This document shows positions 1-9,043 of a stretch of DNA of 64,000 nt, one piece after another. Source of the DNA: Micromonospora trifolii. Lineage in GTDB: Bacteria; Actinomycetota; Actinomycetes; Mycobacteriales; Micromonosporaceae. The stretch spans positions 101,908 to 165,907 of the forward strand of contig NZ_JAKKFD010000019.1 in assembly GCF_022229005.1 (NCBI RefSeq), written 5' to 3'. A model generated the notes under the pieces. The model was given only the letters and a program-made list of their open reading frames with translations. It was not told the DNA's origin and searched no databases. The position numbers and the translations under genes are program-made. Position 1 is the stretch's first letter. Each line of letters starts with the position of its first letter.

Positions 1-245
1 AGGTGTGAGTGGAGTCACTGTAGCGAGGCCGACTCATTTCGGCAAGGTATCGACCCTGTTCCGAAAGGACACGACGCGATCACGACAGATGTTGGCAAGC
101 CTCTGAAAGCAGACCGGTTTGCGGACTATTGATGCCTTATGGCCGATCATTCGGCTTGGTCGATGGCGACCGTGGCGGGCAACGACGAAAACGGCCGCCG
201 ACCGCGAGAGGCGGTCGACGGCCGAAGCGTCGTTCGGTGTGGTGC
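1..245. other. Intergenic stretch at window edge, no gene seen
   Basis: I see no convincing reading frame on either strand here. The stretch is less GC-rich than its surroundings, which suits a promoter or terminator region downstream of the minus-strand LacI gene. No clear hairpin was found. Confidence 0.4.
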
Positions 246-1250
246 CTAGCGGCCGGGGGCGGGAGCGGTGGAACCCCGCACCACCAACTCCGGCTCGAAC
301 AGCAGCTCGTCCTGAAGGACGCCGGCACCCTCGATCTGGGTGACCAGCAGATCCACGGCGGCCTGCCCCATCGTCTCGATCGGCTGCCGCACAGTGGTCA
401 ACGGCGGGTCGGTGCACGTCATGAACGCGGAGTCGTCGAAACCCACCACCGACACGTCGGCCGGCACCGAACGGCCCAGCCGCCGGGCCGCCCGGATCGT
501 GCCCAGCGCGAGCACGTCGCTGGCGCAGATGATGCCGGTCACGCCCCGCTCGACCAACTTCGTCGCGGCGACCCGCGCACCCTCCATCGAGAAGCTGGAG
601 CGCTCGACGCACTCGGCGTCGCCCTCGTCCCAGCCCGCGGCCTTCATCATCGCGTCGAGCTTGCGCCGCGACGGCACATGCCCCTCCGGGCCGAGCACCA
701 TGCCGATCCGTTCGTGCCCGAGCGAGCGCAGGTGCCCGTACGCCTGCTCCACCGCCACCGCGTCGTCAGTGGAGACCCGTGGGAAACCCAGCTCGTCCAC
801 ACCAGCGTTGACCAGCACGACCGGAAGCCCCCGGTCGGTCAGCCGCCGGTAGTGGTCGTGTTTGGCGTCGGCGAGCGCGTACGAGCCACCGGCGAAGATC
901 ACCCCGGAGACCTGGTGGTCGAGGAGCATCTCCACGTAGTCCATCTCGGAAACGCCGCCGATGGTCCGGGCACAGAGCGCCGGGGTGTAGCCGCGCTGGG
1001 CGAGAGTGCCGGTGACCACCTCGGCCAACGCCGGGAAGATCGGGTTCTGCAACTCGGGCAGCACCAGCCCGACCAGCCGGGCACGTTCGCCGCGCAGCTT
1101 GGTCGGCCGCTCGTAACCGAGCACGTCCAGCGCCGTCAGCACTGCGGTGCGGGTCGCCTCGGAGACCCCGTCGCGGCCGTTGAGCACTCGGCTGACGGTG
1201 GCCTCGCTGACGCCCGCCTTCTTGGCAACTTCAGTCAACCGCTTGGTCAC
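246..1250 (-). CDS. LacI-family transcriptional regulator
   Basis: A 334-residue DNA-binding repressor of the LacI/GalR family. The N-terminal helix-turn-helix and hinge helix are clear (residues 5-30, VAKKAGVSEATVSRVLNG; LGYERP follows), and a periplasmic-binding-protein-like effector domain fills the rest, starting at VGLVLPELQNPIFPAL. Such proteins usually bind a sugar and control transport or hydrolase genes, but no sugar gene is next to it, so effector and targets are unknown. It starts with GTG and lacks a strong ribosome binding site. Length is normal for the family. Confidence 0.93.
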   Translation of the reverse strand: MTKRLTEVAKKAGVSEATVSRVLNGRDGVSEATRTAVLTALDVLGYERPTKLRGERARLVGLVLPELQNPIFPALAEVVTGTLAQRGYTPALCARTIGGVSEMDYVEMLLDHQVSGVIFAGGSYALADAKHDHYRRLTDRGLPVVLVNAGVDELGFPRVSTDDAVAVEQAYGHLRSLGHERIGMVLGPEGHVPSRRKLDAMMKAAGWDEGDAECVERSSFSMEGARVAATKLVERGVTGIICASDVLALGTIRAARRLGRSVPADVSVVGFDDSAFMTCTDPPLTTVRQPIETMGQAAVDLLVTQIEGAGVLQDELLFEPELVVRGSTAPAPGR

Positions 1251-1435
1251 GGTCGCAATCGTACGTCACCTGGATGAAAGAAATGAACAGCAATCTGCCC
1301 GTCGTTTGCTGGCCGCCTGTCGCATTCTTCCCACACCGACCATTCCGACCCCGCCCCAGGTGGTCTTGATCGACTCGGAATCCTTGATATTGCGGTGCCT
1401 CGCGGGGGCGCTGTGGTCTCGGGCAGGACCGGGGG

Positions 1436-2923
1436 TCAGGACAGGTCGCGGAGGGCGGTTTCGATGGCCCGGTGGAAGGTCGGGTACGCGTAGATCATGT
1501 GCCGGAGCTGACTCAGCGGCACCGCCGCGTGCACCGCCACCACCAGCGCGGACAGCACCTCGCCTCCGGCGGGGCCAGCCGAGGTCGCGCCGATCAGCAC
1601 GCCCTGGTCGGCGTCCGCCACGAGCTTGATGAAACCGTCGTCGCCGACCTGGTGGATCCAGCCTCGGGTCGAGCTGCCGAGTTTGGTGAAACCGACCTGC
1701 ACGTTGATGCCGCGCTCGCGGGCCTGCTGCTCGGTGAGCCCGACCGCGCCGATCTCGGGATCGGTGAAGGTCACCCGGGGCAGCGCGCGATAGTCGGCAC
1801 GCGGGACGGTGCCGGCCGACCCGCTCGATCCGCTGGCGGCCAGCGAACTGGACGCGCCCATCGCTCCGCCGACCACGCTGGAGGTGCCGCTGGCGTCCGC
1901 CCCCGCCTTCGCCTGCCGGGCGCGGGCCAGGATGTCGGCGATCACGATCCCCGCCTGGTACATGGCGATGTGGGTGAAGGCACCCTCACCGGTGATGTCG
2001 CCGACCGCCCAGACGTGGTCGGTGACGTGCAGACGGTCGTCGACCGGGAGGTAACGCTGGTTGGCGTCCAGGCCGATGGTGTCCAGGCCCAGTTCGGCGA
2101 GGTGGGCCTTGCGCCCGGTCACCACCAGCAGCCGGTCGGCGGTGAACTCCGCTCCGCCGCCGCCGCGCAGTGTGAACCTGGTCCCGTCGTGCTCGACCCG
2201 TTCGGCGCGTACCCCCGTGTGGATCTCGACGCCGTCGGCGCGCAGCGCCGCTGCGGCGACCTCGGACGCCTCGGGTTCCTCGATGGCCAGCACCCGGTCG
2301 AGCGCCTCGACCACGGTGACCCGGACCCCGAAGCGGGCGAAGACCTGCGCCAACTCCAGGCCGATCGCGCCGCCGCCGAGCACGAGCAGCGACTCCGGCA
2401 GCTCCTCGACCTCGATCGCCTGGTGGTTGGTCCAGTACGGCGTGTCGGCCAGGCCGTCGATGGGCGGCACCGACGGACGGGTACCGGTGCCCAGCACCAC
2501 CCCGTGCCGGGCCTCGAACACCTGGTCACCGACGCGAACCCGGCGCGGACCGTCGAGCCGGCCGCTGCCTCGCACGAGCCGGCCGCCCTTGCCGACGAAC
2601 CGTTCCGCCGCGACAGTGTCGTCCCAGGTGTCGGTGGCTTCCTCGCGGATCCGCTTCGCCACCGGCGCCCAGTCCGGCTGGACCTGCGCCGTCCCGGCGA
2701 GCCCGTCGACCCGGCGAGCCTCGGCGAGCGCGTTGGCGGCTCTGATCATCATCTTGCTCGGGATGCAGCCCCAGTACGGGCACTCCCCGCCGACGAGATC
2801 CCGTTCGACGCCGACGACGTTCAGGCCGGCCTCGGCAAGTCGCTCGGCCACCTCCTCGCCGCCGACCCCGAGCCCGACCACGACCACATCCACCAGCTCC
2901 GGCTCCGCCACACCGAACAGCAT
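1436..2923 (-). CDS. Pyridine nucleotide-disulfide oxidoreductase (FAD/NAD(P))
   Basis: A 495-residue flavoprotein of the lipoamide dehydrogenase / mercuric reductase family. It has the FAD-binding GLGVGG motif near the N-terminus, the redox-active pair in GGECPYWGCIPSK, a second dinucleotide site (LGGGAIGLELAQVF) and a C-terminal dimerisation domain. Two features are odd. A Ser/Gly/Ala-rich insertion of about 40 residues precedes the dimerisation domain (near PRADYRALPRVTFTDPE). The usual catalytic HPT near the C-terminus reads AYPTFHRAIE, so true dihydrolipoamide dehydrogenase activity is unlikely; a quinone or other NAD(P)H-linked disulfide reductase is more plausible. I chose the ATG at 2923 because it directly precedes the FAD domain. 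It is divergent from the next gene, 80 bp away. Confidence 0.88.
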   Translation of the reverse strand: MLFGVAEPELVDVVVVGLGVGGEEVAERLAEAGLNVVGVERDLVGGECPYWGCIPSKMMIRAANALAEARRVDGLAGTAQVQPDWAPVAKRIREEATDTWDDTVAAERFVGKGGRLVRGSGRLDGPRRVRVGDQVFEARHGVVLGTGTRPSVPPIDGLADTPYWTNHQAIEVEELPESLLVLGGGAIGLELAQVFARFGVRVTVVEALDRVLAIEEPEASEVAAAALRADGVEIHTGVRAERVEHDGTRFTLRGGGGAEFTADRLLVVTGRKAHLAELGLDTIGLDANQRYLPVDDRLHVTDHVWAVGDITGEGAFTHIAMYQAGIVIADILARARQAKAGADASGTSSVVGGAMGASSSLAASGSSGSAGTVPRADYRALPRVTFTDPEIGAVGLTEQQARERGINVQVGFTKLGSSTRGWIHQVGDDGFIKLVADADQGVLIGATSAGPAGGEVLSALVVAVHAAVPLSQLRHMIYAYPTFHRAIETALRDLS

Positions 2924-3003
2924 CCCCCAGCGACACCACCCCAACCACCGGGGTCGGCGGAAAAGTCGGCACGCGCACCGGCCCGGACGCCTACCGTGGC
3001 CGG

Positions 3004-4080
3004 ATGCACGCACGCTTCGCTCCGGTCCGGGACTGCTTCCACGACCTGTTCGCCTCGGGCCGGGAAACCGGCGCGGCCCTGACCATCTGGTACGACGGGC
3101 GACCTGTCGTGGACCTGGTCGGCGGCTCCCGCAGCGGCCACGGGCCGGGCGGCGAGCCGTGGCTGCCGGACACCCTGGTGAACGTCTACTCGGTCGGCAA
3201 GCCGGTGGCCGCACTCTGCCTGCTGCTGCTCGTCGACCGGGGCACCGTCGATCTCGACGCACCAGTTAACCGGTACTGGCCGGAGTTCCGCACACCCGCC
3301 ACGGTGCGTCAGGTGTTGTCGCACACCGCCGGGTTGCCGGCCTTTCCGGTGCCCCGACCGGCCACCGCGGTCGCCGACTGGGCGCTGCTCACCGGCGACC
3401 TGGCCGCCGCCGACCCCGAGTGGTCGCCGGGCTCGGTCGCCGGGGAACACGCCTGGACGTACGGGCATCTGGTGGGCGAGCTGGTCCGCCGCGTCGACGG
3501 ACGGTCGGTGGGCAGGTTCCTGGCCGAGGAGATCGCCGACCGGTGGCAGCTCGACCTCGGCTTCGGGCTGAGTGAGGCGGACCAGCTGCGCTGCGCGGAC
3601 CTGCGGTACGGCGACCCGGGGTGGCCGACCCGGGCGCTCGGTGAGGCGGGCTCGCTGCGGGCGCGGGCGATGGGCAACCCGGCGGGCGGGCTGGACCTGG
3701 CCGTGCTGAACAGCCAGCTGTGGCGGGGCGCCGAGATGCCCGCCGTCAACCTGCACGCCACAGCGCCCAGCCTGGCCCGGCTCTACGCCGGTCTGCTGGC
3801 CGGTGGTGTCCTGGACGGGGTTCGGCTGTTCAGCCCGGAGCTGGTGGCGGAAACGACCAGGGTCCAGTACGACGGGCCGGACCTGGTGTTGGACCGCGAC
3901 GCCCACTGGACCCTGGGCATGCAGTGGGAGCCGGACGGCAGCTGGGGCATGGGCGGCATCGGTGGCAGCAGCGCGTGGGCCGACCCCGAGCGCGGCTACA
4001 CCTTCGCGTACGCCACGGCGCACCTCGCCGAGCACGACCGGGTGGACGAGCTGGTCGAGGCGTTGCACTCGGTGCTCTGA
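3004..4080 (+). CDS. Serine hydrolase, beta-lactamase/EstB family
   Basis: A 358-residue member of the class C beta-lactamase-like serine hydrolases, which include esterases, D-aminopeptidases and carboxypeptidases. The nucleophile motif SVGK lies at residues 63-66, with the serine as nucleophile and the lysine as general base. A YGH at 153-155 stands where the Tyr-x-Asn/His second motif is expected, and a Gly-rich GIGGSS stretch near the C-terminus matches the third motif. No signal peptide is visible, so it is probably cytoplasmic and more likely an esterase than a cell-wall enzyme. Substrate unknown. It ends immediately before the convergent photolyase gene. Confidence 0.87.
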   Translation: MHARFAPVRDCFHDLFASGRETGAALTIWYDGRPVVDLVGGSRSGHGPGGEPWLPDTLVNVYSVGKPVAALCLLLLVDRGTVDLDAPVNRYWPEFRTPATVRQVLSHTAGLPAFPVPRPATAVADWALLTGDLAAADPEWSPGSVAGEHAWTYGHLVGELVRRVDGRSVGRFLAEEIADRWQLDLGFGLSEADQLRCADLRYGDPGWPTRALGEAGSLRARAMGNPAGGLDLAVLNSQLWRGAEMPAVNLHATAPSLARLYAGLLAGGVLDGVRLFSPELVAETTRVQYDGPDLVLDRDAHWTLGMQWEPDGSWGMGGIGGSSAWADPERGYTFAYATAHLAEHDRVDELVEALHSVL

Positions 4081-5406
4081 TCAGCGCAGCCAGACGGGGT
4101 CGGTGCCCGGTACCGAGAGGGGCGGTGGGTAGTCGAGCGTCTGGCGCAGGGCCTCCGGCAGCTTCCACGGTTGGTGGATGGCCTTGCCCTGCACCCCGGC
4201 CAGCTCCGGCACCCACCGGCGCACGTAGTCGCCGTCCGGGTCGTACCGTTCGGCCTGCCGGACCGGGTTGAACCCCCGGTAGGGCTTCGTGTCGTTGCCG
4301 GTGCCGGCCACCCACTGCCAGTTGCCGGAGTTGTTCGCCACGTCCCCGTCGAGCAGCCAGCGGAAGAAGACCGCCACCCCGGAACGCCAGTCCTGCCCGA
4401 GGTGCTTGGTCAGGTAGCCGGCGGTGATCAGCCGGGCCCGGTTGTGCATCCAGCCGAGGGCCCGCAGCTGCCGCATCCCGGCGTCGACGATCGGCATCCC
4501 GGTGCGTCCCTCGGCCCAGGCCGCCAACGCATCGTCGTCGTAGCGCCACTGCTCGGTGGCACCCCGCCGGTAAGCCGCTGTCGAGATCTCCGGAAAGGCG
4601 GCGGTGACCTGGTAGTAGAAGTCCCGCCAGCACAGCTGCCGGACGAACGGGCCGGACCGGTCCCCGGCGCGGTTCGCCACCGCCAGCGGCGACACGCAGC
4701 CGAAGCGCAGGTACGGGCTGAGCCGGGAGGTGTCGTCGCCGGCCATGTCGTCGTGCTGATCGCCGTAGCTCGGCAGGTCGGGCAGCCAGTCGGTGAGCCG
4801 CTGCCGGGCGATCCGCTCACCGCCGCTGGCCGCGTCGGGCGAGTCGCCGGCCGGCAGCGCCGGCAGCCGGCCCACGCGTACCCGGTCGGGCAGCGCGGTC
4901 CGCCGCGGCGCGGCCAACTCCTCGCGCCACCGGTTGGCCGCCCAGGCCCTGTGGTACGGGCTGAACACCCGGTAGTGGTCACCGCCGCCACCGGGCCGCA
5001 ACGCGCCCGGCTCGACCACCGTCAGCCCGGGAAACAGTCGCAGGTGCAGCCGGTGCCGCTCGCACTCGGCGCGTAGTCGCCGCTCCCGGCGGACGGCGTA
5101 GTGGCTGACATCGGCCGAGAGCGCGACGGCGGTGGCCCCGACCTCGTCGGCCAGCCGGATCGTCTCGGCCACCGGGTCGCCGTGCCTGACCACCAGGTCG
5201 CTGTCACGCTCGCGCAGTTGGTCGCGCAGGTCGGCGAGGGCCTGGTGCAGGAAGCGGGTGCGGTTGGCGGAGAGGTCGGTCAGCGCCGGGTCGAGCACGT
5301 ACAGCGGCACCACCTGGTCGAAGGCCGCACAGGTGGTGGCCAGCGCCGGGTGGTCGTGCACCCGCAGGTCGCGGGTGAACAGCACGATCGCCGTGCTCGC
5401 TGTCAC
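4081..5406 (-). CDS. phr: Deoxyribodipyrimidine photolyase
   Basis: A 441-residue blue-light DNA repair enzyme that splits cyclobutane pyrimidine dimers using FADH- and an antenna chromophore. The N-terminal antenna domain begins with STAIVLFTRDLRVHDHPAL. The FAD/DNA-binding helical domain carries RLSPYLRFGCVSP, GWMHNRARLI and NNSGNWQWVAGTGND, typical of class I CPD photolyases. The GTG start at 5406 overlaps the TGA stop of the phytoene synthase gene by 4 bp (GTGA), indicating translational coupling. Its place in a carotenoid operon fits a light-induced photoprotection set. Confidence 0.95.
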   Translation of the reverse strand: MTASTAIVLFTRDLRVHDHPALATTCAAFDQVVPLYVLDPALTDLSANRTRFLHQALADLRDQLRERDSDLVVRHGDPVAETIRLADEVGATAVALSADVSHYAVRRERRLRAECERHRLHLRLFPGLTVVEPGALRPGGGGDHYRVFSPYHRAWAANRWREELAAPRRTALPDRVRVGRLPALPAGDSPDAASGGERIARQRLTDWLPDLPSYGDQHDDMAGDDTSRLSPYLRFGCVSPLAVANRAGDRSGPFVRQLCWRDFYYQVTAAFPEISTAAYRRGATEQWRYDDDALAAWAEGRTGMPIVDAGMRQLRALGWMHNRARLITAGYLTKHLGQDWRSGVAVFFRWLLDGDVANNSGNWQWVAGTGNDTKPYRGFNPVRQAERYDPDGDYVRRWVPELAGVQGKAIHQPWKLPEALRQTLDYPPPLSVPGTDPVWLR

Positions 5407-6326
5407 CGGCTCTCCGGATGGATCGTCGGCCCGGGGATGACGACCGGGGTACCGGTCGAGCTGAGCAGGGCCCGTGCGGCCACCGCCATCCGTCGCCGCT
5501 GCGGCACCAGGGCCCGCCGAACGAAGACGTCGTAGTCCTGCGCGGCCACCTCGTCGAGGATGCCGCCGTAGAGCGCGTACGCGGTGCGCATGCAGGCCTG
5601 CGAGGCGGGCGCCAGCATGGTGATGCCCGGTGCGGCGGCGGCGTAGTGCGCCTGGGCGCGGGTCACCTCGTACTCGATCAGCTCGCGGATCCGGGGGGTG
5701 ACGCGGCCCCGGGCGCGGGCCTCGGCCAACTCCTCGCGGGTGACCCCGAACTTCGCCATGTCCTCGTCCGGCAGGTAGGTGCGGCCCCGGTCGAGGTCCT
5801 CGGCGACGTCCCGGATGAAGTTGGTGAGCTGGAAGGCGAAGCCGAGCTGACGGGCCGGCTCCCGGGCCGTCACCGGGTCGGAGCTGCCCAGGATCGGCAG
5901 CATCATGGTGCCGATGACCGCCGCCGAGCCCTCCATGTAGTCGAGCAGGTGGTCGTAGGTCGGGTACGCGGTGACGGTCAGATCCATCGCCATGCTCTTC
6001 AGAAACGACGCAAAGTCGTCCCGGTCGAGATCGAAGACGGCGATCGTGTGCAGCACTGCCGGCAACAGCGGGTCGTCGACCGGCGCACCGTGCAGACCTG
6101 CCACGAACTGGCTGGCCCAGTGGTCCAGCAGGGCGGCCCGCTCGGCCGGCGGCAGGTCCTCGGTGCGATCGACGATCTCGTCCGCGTACCGGGTGAACCC
6201 GTAGAGGGCGTGCACATGTCGTCGTTTCCAAGCGGGGAGCAGGCGGGTGGCGAGATAGTAGGTGCGGCCGTGGCGTTTGTGCAGCTCACGGCACCGGTCA
6301 TAGGCAGCGGTGAGATCAGTTTCCAC
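5403..6326 (-). CDS. crtB: Phytoene synthase (squalene/phytoene synthase family)
   Basis: A 307-residue prenyl condensing enzyme that joins two geranylgeranyl diphosphates into phytoene, the first committed step of carotenoid synthesis. Both Asp-rich Mg-diphosphate motifs are present: DEIVD near residue 50 and DVAED near residue 180, the latter within FQLTNFIRDVAEDLDRGR. The GTG start follows a strong GGAGGAGG site. It forms an operon with photolyase and is divergent from the GGPP synthase gene that would supply its substrate. Squalene synthase is an alternative, but the phytoene desaturase next door favours phytoene. Confidence 0.94.
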   Translation of the reverse strand: METDLTAAYDRCRELHKRHGRTYYLATRLLPAWKRRHVHALYGFTRYADEIVDRTEDLPPAERAALLDHWASQFVAGLHGAPVDDPLLPAVLHTIAVFDLDRDDFASFLKSMAMDLTVTAYPTYDHLLDYMEGSAAVIGTMMLPILGSSDPVTAREPARQLGFAFQLTNFIRDVAEDLDRGRTYLPDEDMAKFGVTREELAEARARGRVTPRIRELIEYEVTRAQAHYAAAAPGITMLAPASQACMRTAYALYGGILDEVAAQDYDVFVRRALVPQRRRMAVAARALLSSTGTPVVIPGPTIHPESR

Positions 6327-6390
6327 CGGCCCTCCTCCATTATCGACGCACCAATCGACGCAACTCGTAGCCTAGGGTACGCTCAGCCGC
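6327..6390. promoter_or_regulatory. Divergent crtB/crtE control region with direct repeat
   Basis: This 64-bp region must hold promoters for both carotenoid transcripts. It contains a 9-bp direct repeat, ATCGACGCA, at 6342-6350 and 6354-6362, i.e. a 12-bp period of about one helical turn. MerR-type CarH/LitR regulators and BldC are known to bind direct repeats, so this is a candidate operator for the MerR regulator at 9629. The link is inference. The crtE start has no obvious Shine-Dalgarno sequence. Confidence 0.45.
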
Positions 6391-7533
6391 ATGGCCAACG
6401 ACGCAGTTGCGGGCAACGTGACCCGCGTGGCGCCGACAGGGCCGGGGGACGGGGACGATCCAGTCCGCGCCGTTCTGGCCGCTTATACCCACGATCTGGT
6501 CACTGCAGTCGACGAGACCCTGGACACCTTCCTCACCGCCGAGGTCGACACCCTCAGGGACATCGACGCGTCGATGGGCAGCTTCGCCGCCACCGCGCGG
6601 GAGGCCGTCCTGACCGGCGGCAAGCGGATCCGCTCCACGTTCGCCTACTGGGGATGGCGCGGGGCCGTCGGTGGCACCGCGGCGCTGCCACCCGTGCTGC
6701 CCGCGCTGGCCGCGCTGGAGCTGCTGCACACCTTCGCGCTGGTGCACGACGACGTGATGGATGCGTCCACCACCCGTCGCGGCCGGCCCACCGCGCACGT
6801 CGCGCTCGCCGAACAGCACATCGCCGCCGGCCACCGAGGTGATCCCGGCCGGTTCGGTGAGGCCGTCGCCGTGCTCATCGGCGACCTCTGCATGGTCTGG
6901 GCCGACCAGTTGCTGGCCCACGCCTCGGTGCCGTCGACGCGACTCTTCGAGGTGCGTCGCTGCTACGACCAGATGCGGGTCGAGACGGTCGCCGGGCAAT
7001 ATCTCGACGTGCTCGGCGAGAACGACCCGGGCAGTTGGTCGGTCGACCGGGCACTACGGGTGGCCCGCTACAAGACCGCCAGCTACACCGTCCAGCGACC
7101 ACTGCTCTTCGGTGCCTGCCTGGCCGGGGTGCCTGCCGACGACCCGCTGGTCACCGCGTACACCCGCTATGGCCTGGCTGTCGGCGAAGCGTTCCAGCTC
7201 CGCGACGACCTGCTCGGCGTCTACGGCGACCCGGCGGCCACCGGCAAGCCGGCCGGGGACGACCTCCGCACCGGCAAGCCGACCACGCTGCTCATGCTGG
7301 CCCGTGAGCTGGCCACACCGGCCCAGCTCACGGCGTTGGAGCGAGCCGCCGACGGATCGGTCGACACGCTCGCCGCGCTGGTCGCCGAGACCGGTGCGGT
7401 GACCCGAGTGGAACAGATGATCGCCGAGCGGGTCAGCGACGCGCTGGCCGCGCTCGACGCCGCACCCGTGGACCAGACGGCGCGGACCGCGCTGACCGGG
7501 CTGGCCACCGCCGCTGCCAACCGGCGGGCCTGA
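6391..7533 (+). CDS. crtE: Geranylgeranyl diphosphate synthase (polyprenyl synthetase)
   Basis: A 380-residue trans-isoprenyl diphosphate synthase. It has GGKRIR at residues 76-81, the first Asp-rich motif DDVMD at 120-124 and a second one within FQLRDDLLGVYGD, followed by a lysine-containing loop. It would extend IPP and DMAPP to GGPP for the phytoene synthase encoded divergently. Chain length cannot be set with certainty by eye; farnesyl synthase is an alternative. It starts the plus-strand operon with the desaturase, isomerase and MerR regulator. Confidence 0.92.
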   Translation: MANDAVAGNVTRVAPTGPGDGDDPVRAVLAAYTHDLVTAVDETLDTFLTAEVDTLRDIDASMGSFAATAREAVLTGGKRIRSTFAYWGWRGAVGGTAALPPVLPALAALELLHTFALVHDDVMDASTTRRGRPTAHVALAEQHIAAGHRGDPGRFGEAVAVLIGDLCMVWADQLLAHASVPSTRLFEVRRCYDQMRVETVAGQYLDVLGENDPGSWSVDRALRVARYKTASYTVQRPLLFGACLAGVPADDPLVTAYTRYGLAVGEAFQLRDDLLGVYGDPAATGKPAGDDLRTGKPTTLLMLARELATPAQLTALERAADGSVDTLAALVAETGAVTRVEQMIAERVSDALAALDAAPVDQTARTALTGLATAAANRRA

Positions 7534-7561
7534 TGAGCGACTTGAGCGAGGAGGTGGTCAC

Positions 7562-9043
7562 GTGCGGACGGTGACAGGACGGACGGACCGGGTGGTGGTC
7601 GTCGGGGCCGGGCTGGGCGGGCTCGCCTGCGCGCTGCACCTGGCCGGCAGCGGTCGACAGGTGACAGTGCTGGAGCGCGAGCCGGTGCCCGGCGGGCGGG
7701 CCGGACGCCTCGGCGTGGACGGCTACGAGTTCGACACCGGCCCGACAGTGCTCACCATGCCCGACCTGATCGCCGAGGCGCTCGGCGCGGTCGGCGAGGA
7801 GCTGCACGACTGGCTGGACCTGACCCCGCTCGATCCCGCCTACCGGGCGTACTACCCGGACGGCTCGACCCTCGACGTGCTCACCGACACCACCCGGATG
7901 GCGGCCGAGATCTCCCGGGTCTGCGGGCCCCGGGAGGCCGACGGCTACCTGCGGTTCGTCGAGTACGCGCGGGAGCTGTGGCGGCTGGAGCGCACCGACT
8001 TCATCGAGCGCAACCTGGACGCGCCGACCGACCTGATCACCGGCAACCTGCTCAAGCTGCTCAGCGGCGGGGCCTTCCGGCGCCTCCAGACGAAGATCAA
8101 CCAGTTCTTCCGGGACCCGCGTACCCAGCGCATCTTCTCCTTCCAGGCGATGTACGCCGGCCTCGCGCCGCACGACGCGCTGGCCATCTACGCGGTCATC
8201 GCGTACCTCGACTCGGTGGCCGGGGTCTACTTCCCGCGCGGTGGCATCCACGCGGTCTCCAGGGCGATGGCCGGCGCTGCCGAGAAGCACGGAGTGCAGA
8301 TCCGGTACGACACCACAGTGACCCGGGTGGAGACCGTTAACGGCCGCGCCACCGGCGTGCTCACCGCCGACGGCGACCTGGTGCCGGCGGACGTGGTGGT
8401 GCTCAACCCCGACCTGCCGGTCGCCTACCGGGACCTGCTCCCCGCCGCGCCGCAGCGCCGGCTCACCTACTCGCCCTCCTGCGTCGTTCTGCACGTCGGC
8501 TCCCGACAGGCCTATGCGAAGATCGCCCATCACAACATCCATTTCGGACGCGCGTGGAAGGGCACCTTCGATGAGGTCATCCGACGGGGTGAGCTGATGA
8601 CCGATCCGTCGCTGCTGGTGACCAACCCGAGCCGGACCGACTCCGCGGTGGCCCCGCCGGACCGACACACCTACTACGTGCTCGCTCCGGTGCCCAACCT
8701 GCACCGGGCGCCGTTCGAGTGGCGCGGCGACCTGACCCAGCGCTACACCGACCAGCTGATCGGCACCCTGGAGGAGCGCGGCTACGTCGGCTTCGGCGCC
8801 GGGGTGGAGGTGATCCGGGCGATCACCCCCGCCGAGTGGGAGGAGCAGGGGATGGCCGCCGGCACCCCGTTCGCCGCCGCGCACACGCTCTTCCAGACCG
8901 GCCCGTTCCGCCCGTCCAACCTGCACCGCGACCTGTCGAACGTGGTCTTCGTCGGCTCCGGGACCCAACCCGGCGTCGGCGTGCCGATGGTGCTCATCTC
9001 CGGCAAGCTCGCCGCCGGCCGGATCACCGGAGAAGGTCGATGA
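7562..9043 (+). CDS. crtI: Phytoene desaturase
   Basis: A 493-residue FAD-dependent CrtI-type desaturase that introduces double bonds into phytoene. The FAD-binding motif VVVGAGLGGLACALHL is near the N-terminus, and the C-terminal family signature appears as VVFVGSGTQPGVGVPMVLISGK with its glycine-rich FAD contact. The GTG start at 7562 follows GAGGAGG. Its stop overlaps the idi start (ATGA at 9040-9043). No lycopene cyclase or ketolase gene is nearby, so the end product is probably an acyclic carotene unless other genes lie elsewhere. Confidence 0.95.
   Translation: MRTVTGRTDRVVVVGAGLGGLACALHLAGSGRQVTVLEREPVPGGRAGRLGVDGYEFDTGPTVLTMPDLIAEALGAVGEELHDWLDLTPLDPAYRAYYPDGSTLDVLTDTTRMAAEISRVCGPREADGYLRFVEYARELWRLERTDFIERNLDAPTDLITGNLLKLLSGGAFRRLQTKINQFFRDPRTQRIFSFQAMYAGLAPHDALAIYAVIAYLDSVAGVYFPRGGIHAVSRAMAGAAEKHGVQIRYDTTVTRVETVNGRATGVLTADGDLVPADVVVLNPDLPVAYRDLLPAAPQRRLTYSPSCVVLHVGSRQAYAKIAHHNIHFGRAWKGTFDEVIRRGELMTDPSLLVTNPSRTDSAVAPPDRHTYYVLAPVPNLHRAPFEWRGDLTQRYTDQLIGTLEERGYVGFGAGVEVIRAITPAEWEEQGMAAGTPFAAAHTLFQTGPFRPSNLHRDLSNVVFVGSGTQPGVGVPMVLISGKLAAGRITGEGR

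Noticed and set aside
1355..1400. A motif reading TTGATCGACTCGGAATCC downstream of the oxidoreductase gene that resembles a dispersed repeat of Micromonospora
   Set aside because: Only one copy is present in this window, so repeat status cannot be supported from the sequence here.
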